Positions 36,753 to 45,243 of a stretch of 64,000 nt of DNA are shown here, in pieces. How positions within the stretch are numbered: the stretch's first letter is position 1; each line of letters starts with the position of its first letter. Made by a program: the position numbers and the translations under genes. The stretch comes from Methanosphaera cuniculi (GTDB taxonomy: Archaea; Methanobacteriota; Methanobacteria; Methanobacteriales; Methanobacteriaceae): positions 1 through 64,000 of the forward strand of contig NZ_LWMS01000042.1 of assembly GCF_003149675.1 (NCBI RefSeq). Reading direction: 5' to 3'. Under the pieces are notes generated by a model. The model saw nothing but the letters and a program-made list of their open reading frames with translations. It did not search any database and had not been told where the DNA came from.

Positions 36753-37757
36753 TTATTTTTTCTTTTTTTTACGATATGCTGAGGGTAGTACTCCAAATTG
36801 TTCTTTGAATGCCTTGGAAAATTTACTACTATTTTTATATCCTATCATGTTTGCTACTTTTGAGATTGTATAGTCTGTATTTTTAATTAGTTCTTTTGCT
36901 CTTTGGAATTTATATGAGCGATACCATGAGTATATTGGTTTTCCATACATTTCTTTAAAGCATGCTTTTAGTGTTGTTGAATTTATTCCATATTGTTGAG
37001 ATAAGCTTTCTACAGAGTCATAGCTTGATATGTTACGTGATATCATGTTTTTAATTTTTCTTACTACTCGTATTTGTGAATCTGTATATGTGTGTTGTTT
37101 TAGATTTTCTTCAGGTATATCAAAGTTATATACGTGTATCATGAGTTCTAGGAATTTTATCAGTTGGTATGTTGTTTTTGTATTTGATACTGCAGGTTGG
37201 AAATTTACTATTTGTTCAAGTATTTCTTTTATTTGTCTGTTGTTATAATATATTAAATTACTATGACGATAAACTATTCCAAAGAGATCATTAATTGTTC
37301 TTGAAATATTTAATGGATCTTTTAATTTAAGGCTACTTCCATAACTTCGTCTAAGAATTATGAATAATATATGGGTATCTTCCCCATAATTTAGTGTTTT
37401 ATAACTTTCCTGGATGTGGAAGATATTCATATCACCATCTTTTAAAAATACATACTTATCATCACCCACAGGCACTTGACATGTTCCTTTGATAATACAA
37501 TTCATTATAACAAGATTTGGATTATTAAAGAAAAATAAGTCTTGATAATTTGAATCACTAGATTCATGATGTGATTTAGTTTCAATAAACCTAATTTCTG
37601 GTAAAACATCATAAAAATCTACTTCAACACGCCCATTAAATGGATGATCAATAATAAGCTTCTTACCCCCTACCATATCCTCAACTTCAAGGAAAGGTAG
37701 GAATTCATCTTTAATTTTTATATCATCAAATACTTTTTCATTAGATACTCTTTTCAT
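36753..37757 (-). CDS. AraC-family transcriptional regulator
   Basis: The C-terminal 100 residues carry two helix-turn-helix units of the AraC/XylS type: SVESLSQQYGINSTTLKACFKEMYG and, after SWYRSYKFQRAKELI, the second unit TISKVANMIGYKNSSKFSKAFKEQFGVLPSAYR in part. The 230-residue N-terminal domain is of cupin-like length and has no clear motif. AraC regulators are common in bacteria and rare in archaea, so transfer from a gut bacterium is plausible. The targets are unknown; no obvious regulated operon is adjacent. The ribosome binding site is weak (GGGGTTCT). The stop TAA is followed at once by CACC. Confidence 0.85.
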   Translation of the reverse strand: MKRVSNEKVFDDIKIKDEFLPFLEVEDMVGGKKLIIDHPFNGRVEVDFYDVLPEIRFIETKSHHESSDSNYQDLFFFNNPNLVIMNCIIKGTCQVPVGDDKYVFLKDGDMNIFHIQESYKTLNYGEDTHILFIILRRSYGSSLKLKDPLNISRTINDLFGIVYRHSNLIYYNNRQIKEILEQIVNFQPAVSNTKTTYQLIKFLELMIHVYNFDIPEENLKQHTYTDSQIRVVRKIKNMISRNISSYDSVESLSQQYGINSTTLKACFKEMYGKPIYSWYRSYKFQRAKELIKNTDYTISKVANMIGYKNSSKFSKAFKEQFGVLPSAYRKKKKK

Positions 37758-37884
37758 TTAAAATTAGAACCCCACAAAAAAAAATTATAGTTAATACTAT
37801 TGTATTTAATTATTATTAAATAAAGTTATTGTTAAAAAAAAAATTAGAAAAAAAAAGTTGGAGATTAAAGAATAAATTACACAT

Positions 37885-39204
37885 CTATGGTGTAAGTCGT
37901 CTTCTATCTCTTGGGAATAAAACAGTTTCACGAATATTTTTAACACCAGTTAAAACCATTGTAAGTCTGTCTGCTCCCATTCCCCATCCTGAGTGTGGTG
38001 GCATACCATATTTGAATGCTTCTAAGTATTTTTCAAATGAATCAGGATTTAAATCCTTAGCTTCTAGTTGATTATAAAGTGTTTCATAATCATGTACACG
38101 TTGTGAACCACTAGATAATTCAAGATCACGATACATTAAATCAAATGCTGTACTTTTTTCTGGTTCTGCAACATTAGGCATTACATAGAAAGGTTTAATA
38201 GCAGAAGGCCATTCTGTAATAAAGTAGTAACTACCCATTTCTTCTCCTAATACTTTTTCAGCAGCACGGTTTAAATCTTCACCATAGTTCATTTCAACAT
38301 CATGACTATTTACAATATCAATAACACGTTCATATGGAACTACAGGGAAAGGTTCAGATGGTACATCAAGAGGATGTTCAAGATCTTCAAGTTCTCCTCT
38401 ACATTTATCTGAAATATCAGCTAGAATATTTCGAATAAGATCTTCTAGTAAATCCATAGCATCTTGTTGACTTTTAAATGACATTTCAGCATCAATAGAT
38501 AATGCTTCATTTAAGTGTCTTAGTGTATCATGTTCTTCTGCACGGAATATTTGACCAATTTCAAATACACGGTCAAGTCCTGTACCCATCATCATTTGTT
38601 TATAAAGTTGTGGACTTTGTCCTAGGAATGCTTCTTTTTCAAAGTATGTGATAGGGAAAAGTTCTGTTCCACCTTCTGTTGCTGATGCTACAAGTTTTGG
38701 TGTTGTAATTTCTGTGAAATCATGATCATAGAAGTAGTTACGTGTTGTGTGTAACATTTGACTTTTAATTTTAAATATAGCACTAACATCATGTTTTCTA
38801 AGATCCATGAAACGAGAATCAAGTCTTGTATCCATTTCTGCATCTACTTTTTCTGTTGTATCAAGAGGTAATGGAAGTTGTGATACATTAATAATATCAA
38901 TATTATCAGGTATAATTTCAACACCATTAGGTGCTTTTGGAGATTCTTGAACTTTACCTGTTACAGAAACTATTGTTTCTTTACGTGCTGCTCTTACATC
39001 TTCCATCATTTCTTCTGATAATTTTTTACTTGGTGCTGTAAGTTGTGTTATACCATTTTTATCACGTATAAGTACAAAAACAATTCCACCAAGGTCACGA
39101 ATTTCATGTACCCATCCTGTAATTTGTACTGTTTCACCAGCCATTTCAGGTGTTACTTCGTTTGAATAGTGTGTTCTTTTTGATTTTTCAAATATGTCTG
39201 TCAA
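37885..39204 (-). CDS. aspS: Aspartyl-tRNA synthetase, probably non-discriminating
   Basis: A class II synthetase of 439 residues with archaeal AspRS features: an N-terminal OB-fold ([13 protein letters not shown]), motif 2 FRAEEHDT and motif 3 [11 protein letters not shown]. His33, in GWVHE, and Pro92, in KAPNG, sit where discriminating archaeal AspRS has Trp and Lys; the His/Pro pair is the pattern of enzymes that also charge tRNA-Asn. This predicts Asp-tRNA-Asn made here and amidated by a GatCAB elsewhere. The start is TTG at 39204, six bases after AGGTGA. The gene is monocistronic. Confidence 0.95.
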   Translation of the reverse strand: MTDIFEKSKRTHYSNEVTPEMAGETVQITGWVHEIRDLGGIVFVLIRDKNGITQLTAPSKKLSEEMMEDVRAARKETIVSVTGKVQESPKAPNGVEIIPDNIDIINVSQLPLPLDTTEKVDAEMDTRLDSRFMDLRKHDVSAIFKIKSQMLHTTRNYFYDHDFTEITTPKLVASATEGGTELFPITYFEKEAFLGQSPQLYKQMMMGTGLDRVFEIGQIFRAEEHDTLRHLNEALSIDAEMSFKSQQDAMDLLEDLIRNILADISDKCRGELEDLEHPLDVPSEPFPVVPYERVIDIVNSHDVEMNYGEDLNRAAEKVLGEEMGSYYFITEWPSAIKPFYVMPNVAEPEKSTAFDLMYRDLELSSGSQRVHDYETLYNQLEAKDLNPDSFEKYLEAFKYGMPPHSGWGMGADRLTMVLTGVKNIRETVLFPRDRRRLTP

Positions 39205-39356
39205 TGTCTTTCACCTAAATAATTGTTAATATAATTTATATTAATTTGATTTTTAATGTTAAAAAAAATAAAAATTCTATTAAATTTTTAGTAATAATAA
39301 TTATATATCTTTCTTATCACTAATAAAAATTAGTTTTATTTAATATAGAATATATA

Positions 39357-39380
39357 AAAAAAATAAGTAAAGGTGGTTAA
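39357..39380 (-). terminator. TTAACCACC plus T tract after hisD
   Basis: On the minus strand TTAACCACC leads through TTTACTTA into a T7 run, about 20 bases after the hisD stop. It is a member of the CCACC/T-tract group. Confidence 0.5.
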
Positions 39381-39399
39381 TTTAAAATTATCTATTACT

Positions 39400-40686
39400 C
39401 TATTTTCTTACATCATCTGCTCGTTTTTTGATAGATTCAGCGTGTGCATATAGTCCTTCAGCTTCAGCAAGATTTCGTACCATTGCCTCTATGTTTAGTA
39501 CTCCTTCTTCTGTTAATTCTTGTATTGTTGGTTTTTTAAGATATGAATCTGCTGATAATCCAGAATACATTCGTGCTCCCCCACTTGTTGGTAGTACGTG
39601 GTTTGTTCCAGATCCATAATCTCCACCTGCTACTGGTGTTAGATTTCCTAGGAATATTGATCCTGCATTATCAATTTCTTCAAGTGTTTTATAATGGTCT
39701 TTTGTTACAATTACAAGGTGTTCTGGTGCATAAAGGTTTGTGAATGTTATTGCATCCTCCATTGAATCTGCAACTAGTATGTGTGCATAGTTTGTAAGAG
39801 ATTCCTCAATTATTTCACGTCTTGGTGCATCTTGTAGTTGTTCATCTAAGCTTTTTAGTGTATCTTCTGCAAGTTTTCTTGATGTAGTTACCATTATTGT
39901 TGCTGCATTTGGATCGTGTTCTGCTTGTGCTAATAGTTCTGCTGCCATATATTCAGGATTTGCTGTTTCATCAGCTAATGCTAGCATCTCAGATGGTCCT
40001 GCAAAGAATTCTATATCTACATCTCCATATACAAGTTTTTTTGCTGTTGCTACAAAGATGTTTCCAGGTCCTACAATTTTATCAACTGATGGTATAGTTT
40101 CTGTTGAATATGCCATTGCAGCAATTGCCTGTGCTCCACCTACTTTGTATATTTGTGTTGCTCCTGCTATTTTTGCTGCTGCAAGTATTTCATCACTTAT
40201 ATTTCCATCTTGATCTGGTGGTGTACAACATATAATTTCTTTAACTCCCACAATTTTTGCTGGTATTACAGTCATTAATATTGATGATGGATATGCAGCA
40301 CGTCCTCCAGGGATATAACATCCTACTTTTTCAAGTGGTCTTATGATTTGTCCTGCTTTTACACCTTTTTGTATTTCCATAGTCCATTCTTCTGGTATTT
40401 GTGCTTCATGGAATTTTGCAATATTTTCTGCTGCATTTTCTAATGCTACACGTAATTTAGGATCAATATTTTCAATACTTTTTTGAATATCTTCTTGTGC
40501 TACTTTAAAGTCTTTAATATCTGCTTTATCAAATTTTAAAGTATAATCATGAAGTGCTTGATCCTTATTTTTTCGTACATTTTCAATAATTTCTTGTACT
40601 GGCATAATCACATCAGATGAATCCATCTGAATTCTCTGAGTATATTTTGGAAAATCTTCCCGTTTAAGTTCTACTATTTCTAACAT
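39400..40686 (-). CDS. hisD: Histidinol dehydrogenase
   Basis: HisD oxidises L-histidinol to histidine with NAD+, the last step of histidine synthesis. Visible family features are [18 protein letters not shown] near residue 125, [15 protein letters not shown] near 180, [16 protein letters not shown] near 205, [12 protein letters not shown] near 228 and the zinc-region [11 protein letters not shown] near 248. The 428-residue length is standard. AGGAGGATTTGGAATATA precedes the ATG. It is a single gene; hisB lies far away at 8.8 kb, so the pathway is not an operon. Confidence 0.97.
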   Translation of the reverse strand: MLEIVELKREDFPKYTQRIQMDSSDVIMPVQEIIENVRKNKDQALHDYTLKFDKADIKDFKVAQEDIQKSIENIDPKLRVALENAAENIAKFHEAQIPEEWTMEIQKGVKAGQIIRPLEKVGCYIPGGRAAYPSSILMTVIPAKIVGVKEIICCTPPDQDGNISDEILAAAKIAGATQIYKVGGAQAIAAMAYSTETIPSVDKIVGPGNIFVATAKKLVYGDVDIEFFAGPSEMLALADETANPEYMAAELLAQAEHDPNAATIMVTTSRKLAEDTLKSLDEQLQDAPRREIIEESLTNYAHILVADSMEDAITFTNLYAPEHLVIVTKDHYKTLEEIDNAGSIFLGNLTPVAGGDYGSGTNHVLPTSGGARMYSGLSADSYLKKPTIQELTEEGVLNIEAMVRNLAEAEGLYAHAESIKKRADDVRK

Positions 40687-41010
40687 TATATTCCAAATCC
40701 TCCTATTTTATTTGATTATTATTTTTATTAATATAAATTATCAATTCCATATACTTTTTTTTGATTGTATCTTTTATAATATTATATTATTAATTTAATA
40801 ATTATTAACAATATTTATAAAAAAAAATAGAGTAGTCAAATAATAGCTTCTAGAAAAAGATAATCTTATTTAAATTTAAAAGTATATAGAAAAATTTTTA
40901 TTTTAAGTATTGTCTTTATAATTTGTTAAAAAAAAATAAGATAATAGGGTGGTGATGGGAAGTTTGGTAGTTGTTATTTTCGAAATTTAACTATACTTCT
41001 ATTATTAGCT
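40687..41010. other. AT-rich spacer, 324 bases
   Basis: It contains the thermosome 3' element (40928-40957) and A/T runs that must hold the hisD promoter. No ORF with a ribosome binding site or RNA gene was seen. Confidence 0.5.
40928..40957 (-). terminator. CACCACCC and T9 after thermosome gene
   Basis: On the minus strand CATCACCACCC is followed by TATTATCTTA and a nine-T run. It lies about 55 bases beyond the stop codon. Confidence 0.5.
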
Positions 41011-42618
41011 TTACATCCATGGATTTGGTGTTCCTGGCATGTCTCCGCCTACTGGAGTCATTGCTTTTGCTGCTATTACATCATCAATTCTTAGTATTTC
41101 TACTGATACTGATGTTGCTGCATCAATGATTGCTACTTTTGTTGCTTGTGATTCTAGTATTCCTTCTTCTTGCATGTCTGCTACTTCACGTTTTATTACA
41201 TTTACTCCCATGTTTGGTGAAGTTTCATTTGCTGATAGAAGATCTACTATTACATCAATTGTGTCCATTCCAGCATTTTCTGCTAATGCTACTGGGAGTT
41301 CTTCTAGTGCTTGTGCATATGCAACTATTGCTAGTTGTTCTTTATCATCAAATTTATTTGCGTATTTTCTAAGTGCTTTAGATACAGCTATATCTGCTGC
41401 TCCTCCTCCAGGAAGAACTTTATCTTCTGCCATTGCACGTGATACTGCTCCTATTGCATTATTTATTGCTTGTTCAAGTGAATCTGTAACGTATTTGGTA
41501 CTTCCTCTAACAATAATATTTAGTACTCCAGGATTTTTACATCCTTCAATGAAGATATATTCACGATCTTCATATACTTCACGTTCATATACATGTTCTG
41601 CTTCTCCAATATCATCAGAGGTTAGTTCACGTACATTGTTTACTATTTTTGCTCCTGTTGCTTTTGCTAATCTTTCAAGATCTCCTGCTTTTACACGTTT
41701 TGCTGTCATGATTCCAGCTTGATTTAGGAAGTGTTGTCCAAGATCACTAATTTTTTTGTTGTTAAATAATACATTTGCACCAGAGTCTACTATTTTTTGT
41801 ACTTCTTCTTTGAGCATTTCTTCTTCTGCATCAAGGTAGTCTTGGTATTCTCCTGGTGTTGTAATTTTGATTTTTGCATCATTTTGTAGTTCACGTGCAT
41901 CTAGTGGATATTGTAGTAGTGCAATTTTAGCGTTTTTAACATCTTTTGGCATTTCTGATTCTACTACGCTTTTATCTACTGTTACACTTTGTGTGATTTC
42001 TGTACTTTCTGTTCCTTCACCGTGGATTTTTCTTATTTTGATCATGTCAGAGTCAACTTTATTATCTTCTGCAACATCAAGAAGTGCATCTACGAGTTGT
42101 TCTGCCATTGTATCAAGGTTTGAGAATGATCCTTTTCCGGACATTGAGGTTCTTGCAACTTTTATTAGTGCTTCACGTGTTGCTGGTATTGCAATTTCAT
42201 CAAGTACGTCTATTGCTTTATCACGTGCTGCTTCATATCCTTTTGCTATTAGTGGTGTGTCAAGTCCATCTTCAAAAAGTTTTTCTGCTTGTTTTAGTAA
42301 TTCTCCAACTAGTACTACTGCTGTTGTTGTTCCATCTCCATATTCACTTTCCTGTTTTTTAGCAAGATCTACGATCATTTGTGCTGCTGGATGATCAGGT
42401 TCTGTTTCTTTGAGTATGGTGTATCCATCATTGGTTATTTTTACATCACCAATTGAGTTTATAAGCATTTTGTCCATTCCTCTTGGACCAAGTGTTGTTC
42501 TTAGTACGTTGGATAATAGTTTTGCTGCCATTATGTTGTTTCTAGTTGCTTGGCTTCCAATTGTTCTTGATGAACCATCTGCTAGAATTATTAATGGTTG
42601 TTGTGAGTTTTGTGCCAT
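41011..42618 (-). CDS. Thermosome subunit (group II chaperonin)
   Basis: The 535-residue protein is a subunit of the archaeal CCT-like folding chamber. ATP-site motifs are visible: TLGPRGMDKML near residue 43, GDVKITNDGYTIL near 58, DGTTTAVVL near 95, and the late GGGAADIAVSKAL near 400 with VIDAATSVSVEILRIDDVI near 490. The C-terminus is GGDMPGTPNPWM, lacking the long Gly-Met tail of some paralogues. GGAGGATAATTAAG precedes the ATG. A 524-base upstream region gives room for stress control, but no specific operator was recognised. Confidence 0.97.
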   Translation of the reverse strand: MAQNSQQPLIILADGSSRTIGSQATRNNIMAAKLLSNVLRTTLGPRGMDKMLINSIGDVKITNDGYTILKETEPDHPAAQMIVDLAKKQESEYGDGTTTAVVLVGELLKQAEKLFEDGLDTPLIAKGYEAARDKAIDVLDEIAIPATREALIKVARTSMSGKGSFSNLDTMAEQLVDALLDVAEDNKVDSDMIKIRKIHGEGTESTEITQSVTVDKSVVESEMPKDVKNAKIALLQYPLDARELQNDAKIKITTPGEYQDYLDAEEEMLKEEVQKIVDSGANVLFNNKKISDLGQHFLNQAGIMTAKRVKAGDLERLAKATGAKIVNNVRELTSDDIGEAEHVYEREVYEDREYIFIEGCKNPGVLNIIVRGSTKYVTDSLEQAINNAIGAVSRAMAEDKVLPGGGAADIAVSKALRKYANKFDDKEQLAIVAYAQALEELPVALAENAGMDTIDVIVDLLSANETSPNMGVNVIKREVADMQEEGILESQATKVAIIDAATSVSVEILRIDDVIAAKAMTPVGGDMPGTPNPWM

Positions 42619-43142
42619 CTTAATTATCCTCCAGGTTATTTTCCTTTTTTTTATTTTAAGAAAAATTTTGTGTTTTTTCTATTTATAAAAAAATTATTTC
42701 TTTATTTCAAATATTTAGTAGACTGTTTGAACAATATTAAATTTTTTTTAAATAAAATACTTTTTTTTACACATATTAAAGATTTTTCTTATAATATAAA
42801 AGTAAAAAAACCCTTTTTTTTCATTTTGTTTTATATTTTTTTTTATGGATTAAAAAATAATTTTCTTTTATCTTTAAATTTGGTTATATTTGTAGATTGA
42901 ATAATAAAAAAATAAAAAAAATATTTTTCTTTTTAAAAATAATAAAACTTTTTTTATTTGATGAAAATAATTAACTAAGATATTCTTATATGTTTAATTG
43001 ATTTTTTTCTATCTGTTTTATAATTCTATTTTTCATATATTTATATACTTATCTATATTAAAGGTGTTTGATATTATATAAATACTTTATGGTTTAAAAT
43101 TAAAAAATAAAAAAAAAGTTAAAAAAATAAAGGGTGGTTAAA
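42619..43142. other. AT-rich spacer, 524 bases
   Basis: It holds the thermosome promoter region and the cpgS 3' end. Reading frames here are hydrophobic translations of AT runs without ribosome binding sites. TATA-like segments occur near 43034-43080, far from the thermosome start; no firm promoter can be assigned. Confidence 0.5.
43121..43140 (-). terminator. TAACCACCC plus T7 after cpgS
   Basis: On the minus strand the TAG stop is followed by TT, then TAACCACCC, TTTA and a T7 run. It is a compact example of the CCACC/T-tract 3' end. Confidence 0.55.
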
Positions 43143-44516
43143 CTAGTTTTCATAATCTTCGACTGCTTCATATACTAGTTTCATAATTGATTTTTTAAGA
43201 TCTTGGCTATCATCAAGTGGTATTGGTATATTATCACAGTATACAACTTCCAAGTTATGTGATAATGCATCTTTTGTTGCAACATCTACAGCTGCTGCTT
43301 TTAGTTCTGTTAACATTACATCTACCTTATCGATATTATCTTCAATATCTTTTTGTAGTAATGGTCTGTTTGATAGATGTGATGATATTGCAACAACATT
43401 ACAATCATAATTATCCTCAAGATACTCTTTTAATATTGGTTGTACAGATTCAGGTGCTGTAGTTGCAAATAATACATTTCGTCCACTTATTGATTCTACT
43501 GGTGCAGGTCTAAATATTGTTGGTATTACTTCAACATCAGGATTTATACTACGTATTTCATCAAGTAGTATGTCAAGTTTTGCTTTTGGACATGTTTGTT
43601 CATCACACATTGTTACAATTATAAGATCACCTAGTTTTATACGATATGGTCCAAAGTAACTTATAAGTGTTTCAATTGGCTGATTTGCACCAACTAGTAC
43701 TATTTGTTTGTTTGTTTTAATAGGTGGTATTGCAGATCCACTTCCTTCTATTGCAACTAAGTTTGTATCTAGTGCATTTGTCATTCTAGCTCCACTTACC
43801 ATGTTAGTTTTAAATACACGTCCTGCCATTCCACCTGCACATCGACGACATCCAACTGTTAATACACGGCTCATTAGTGCATCTTCCCAGTGATCTGAAG
43901 CAGCATGAAGTCCTTTATCTGATTGTTCCATAAGATATTCTGGTGTTAGTTTAATTTTATTTCCTTTTACAATCTCAGGTATTTCAGGACCTCCCCGTCC
44001 CATTGCTACTATACATGGGTTAAATTCATCTTCTTCATTTATAAGTCGTGCTGTATATGCTGATATTGCTGTTTTTCCAATTCTTTTACCTGTTCCTATT
44101 ATCTTATATGATGGATTTTTTAGTACATCATATTCAACTAATGGATCAAATTGGAAGTCAGGTCCTTTATATATTGCACCTTTTGATAGTACTACAGATG
44201 CTATTTTAAATCTTTTAACATAGTTTACCACAGGTTCATCTGATAAGTCTATTACCATTTCAATATCATATTCATCAATTAATTTTTCAATTTCATCATA
44301 TGGAATATCAAAGTGGTCATGACACATTACTACTTTTTTATTGAAGAATTCTGATATTACATCAACATTACTTGTACGTACCTTTTCTGTACCACCAATT
44401 AATAGTAGTACTTGTATATCATACCCATCATGAGTTAATTGATCTACTGCTGATTTTGTTACTGGAAAGTAGTGTTCACCATCAATTAAACACATTACTT
44501 TTGTTTTTTCAGACAT
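43143..44516 (-). CDS. cpgS: Cyclic 2,3-diphosphoglycerate synthetase
   Basis: cDPGS closes 2,3-diphosphoglycerate into the cyclic osmolyte and phosphagen typical of Methanobacteriales. The 457-residue protein begins with KVMCLIDGEHYFPVT and carries a P-loop GTGKRIGKTAIS near 137-148. Conserved segments include AMGRGGPEIPE near 172, GCRRCAGGMAG near 222 and the TMCDEQTCPKAK cysteine pair near 307. Length and motif order fit the family well. GGAGAATAAA precedes the ATG. The gene is monocistronic with a 499-base upstream spacer. Confidence 0.92.
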   Translation of the reverse strand: MSEKTKVMCLIDGEHYFPVTKSAVDQLTHDGYDIQVLLLIGGTEKVRTSNVDVISEFFNKKVVMCHDHFDIPYDEIEKLIDEYDIEMVIDLSDEPVVNYVKRFKIASVVLSKGAIYKGPDFQFDPLVEYDVLKNPSYKIIGTGKRIGKTAISAYTARLINEEDEFNPCIVAMGRGGPEIPEIVKGNKIKLTPEYLMEQSDKGLHAASDHWEDALMSRVLTVGCRRCAGGMAGRVFKTNMVSGARMTNALDTNLVAIEGSGSAIPPIKTNKQIVLVGANQPIETLISYFGPYRIKLGDLIIVTMCDEQTCPKAKLDILLDEIRSINPDVEVIPTIFRPAPVESISGRNVLFATTAPESVQPILKEYLEDNYDCNVVAISSHLSNRPLLQKDIEDNIDKVDVMLTELKAAAVDVATKDALSHNLEVVYCDNIPIPLDDSQDLKKSIMKLVYEAVEDYEN

Positions 44517-45015
44517 TTTATTATTCTCCTTTCTTATTTGATTTGATTATATTTTTTTTTGTTTTTATGTTATTGTATATAAAAAGTGTATCTATATAAA
44601 TTATTATAATATTAATTAAAAAAATTTGGAAAAAATAAATTTATACATGCTTAAAAGTTCCAATACAGTTGAAATATAGGTCTAGATAATCATAATGAAT
44701 TCAATTGTAGTATAGAAAAAAGATAAAATATATATTAAAGATTTAAGATATATTATATTATACTATTTCATGATAAAATACTTGAAGATGAATGAAAAAA
44801 ATCTTACTAACAAATTTTTTTCTTAAATATAAAGTAATTTTTTAAACTACATTCATCACAAAAAAACGTTAAAGTATTAAGAAAGGATTTTTATCAATGA
44901 AGTTATAACTTTATTTTTTTACAAATAAAAAAGAAAAATTGCAATTTTTTTATTAAACATCAGAAAAATTTTTTTTACCAATATAAAAAATTGAACATAA
45001 AAGGAGGGAAATGTT
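44517..45015. other. Divergent spacer, 499 bases
   Basis: It separates cpgS (minus) from a small basic gene (plus). The patch at about 44660-44715 is less A/T-monotonous and contains an imperfect hairpin (AGTTGAA pairs with TTCAATT); it might be a leader or small RNA. The ribosome binding site AAGGAGGG of the small gene is at 45001-45008. Confidence 0.4.
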
Positions 45016-45123
45016 ATGGCAAAAGTTAAAGGAACAAACAGAAGAACCAGACCACGATCTGGATACAGAAAACAAGGAAATAAAAAAGGAAGAGGAGTAA
45101 GAGAAAAAAGATACAAACGATAA
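45016..45123 (+). CDS. Small strongly basic protein, 35 aa
   Basis: A 35-residue frame with an excellent ribosome binding site (AAGGAGGG, 7 bases before ATG). The product is nearly 50 percent Lys plus Arg with Gly and Asn (GTNRRTRPRSGYRKQGN), contains no hydrophobic core and looks like a ribosomal or RNA-binding peptide. It is too short for usual gene callers. A T8 terminator run follows 24 bases after the stop. I do not recognise the family; it may be a conserved small protein of Methanobacteriales. Confidence 0.7.
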   Translation: MAKVKGTNRRTRPRSGYRKQGNKKGRGVREKRYKR

Positions 45124-45243
45124 GTATATTTTCTAATTACTTATCCTTTTTTTTATTGAAATTCATAAACACCACTAAATCTATTTTTACATGAAAAACT
45201 TCTATTTTTATAATATTATATTTTATCCAAACATCATTTTTTT

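Noticed and set aside
41039-41722. 227-codon plus-strand frame
   Set aside because: It is antisense to the thermosome gene, Ser-rich, and has no ribosome binding site.
42610-42900. 96-codon plus-strand frame opposite the thermosome 5' end
   Set aside because: It overlaps the thermosome start on the other strand, lacks a ribosome binding site and is Phe/Lys noise from T/A runs.
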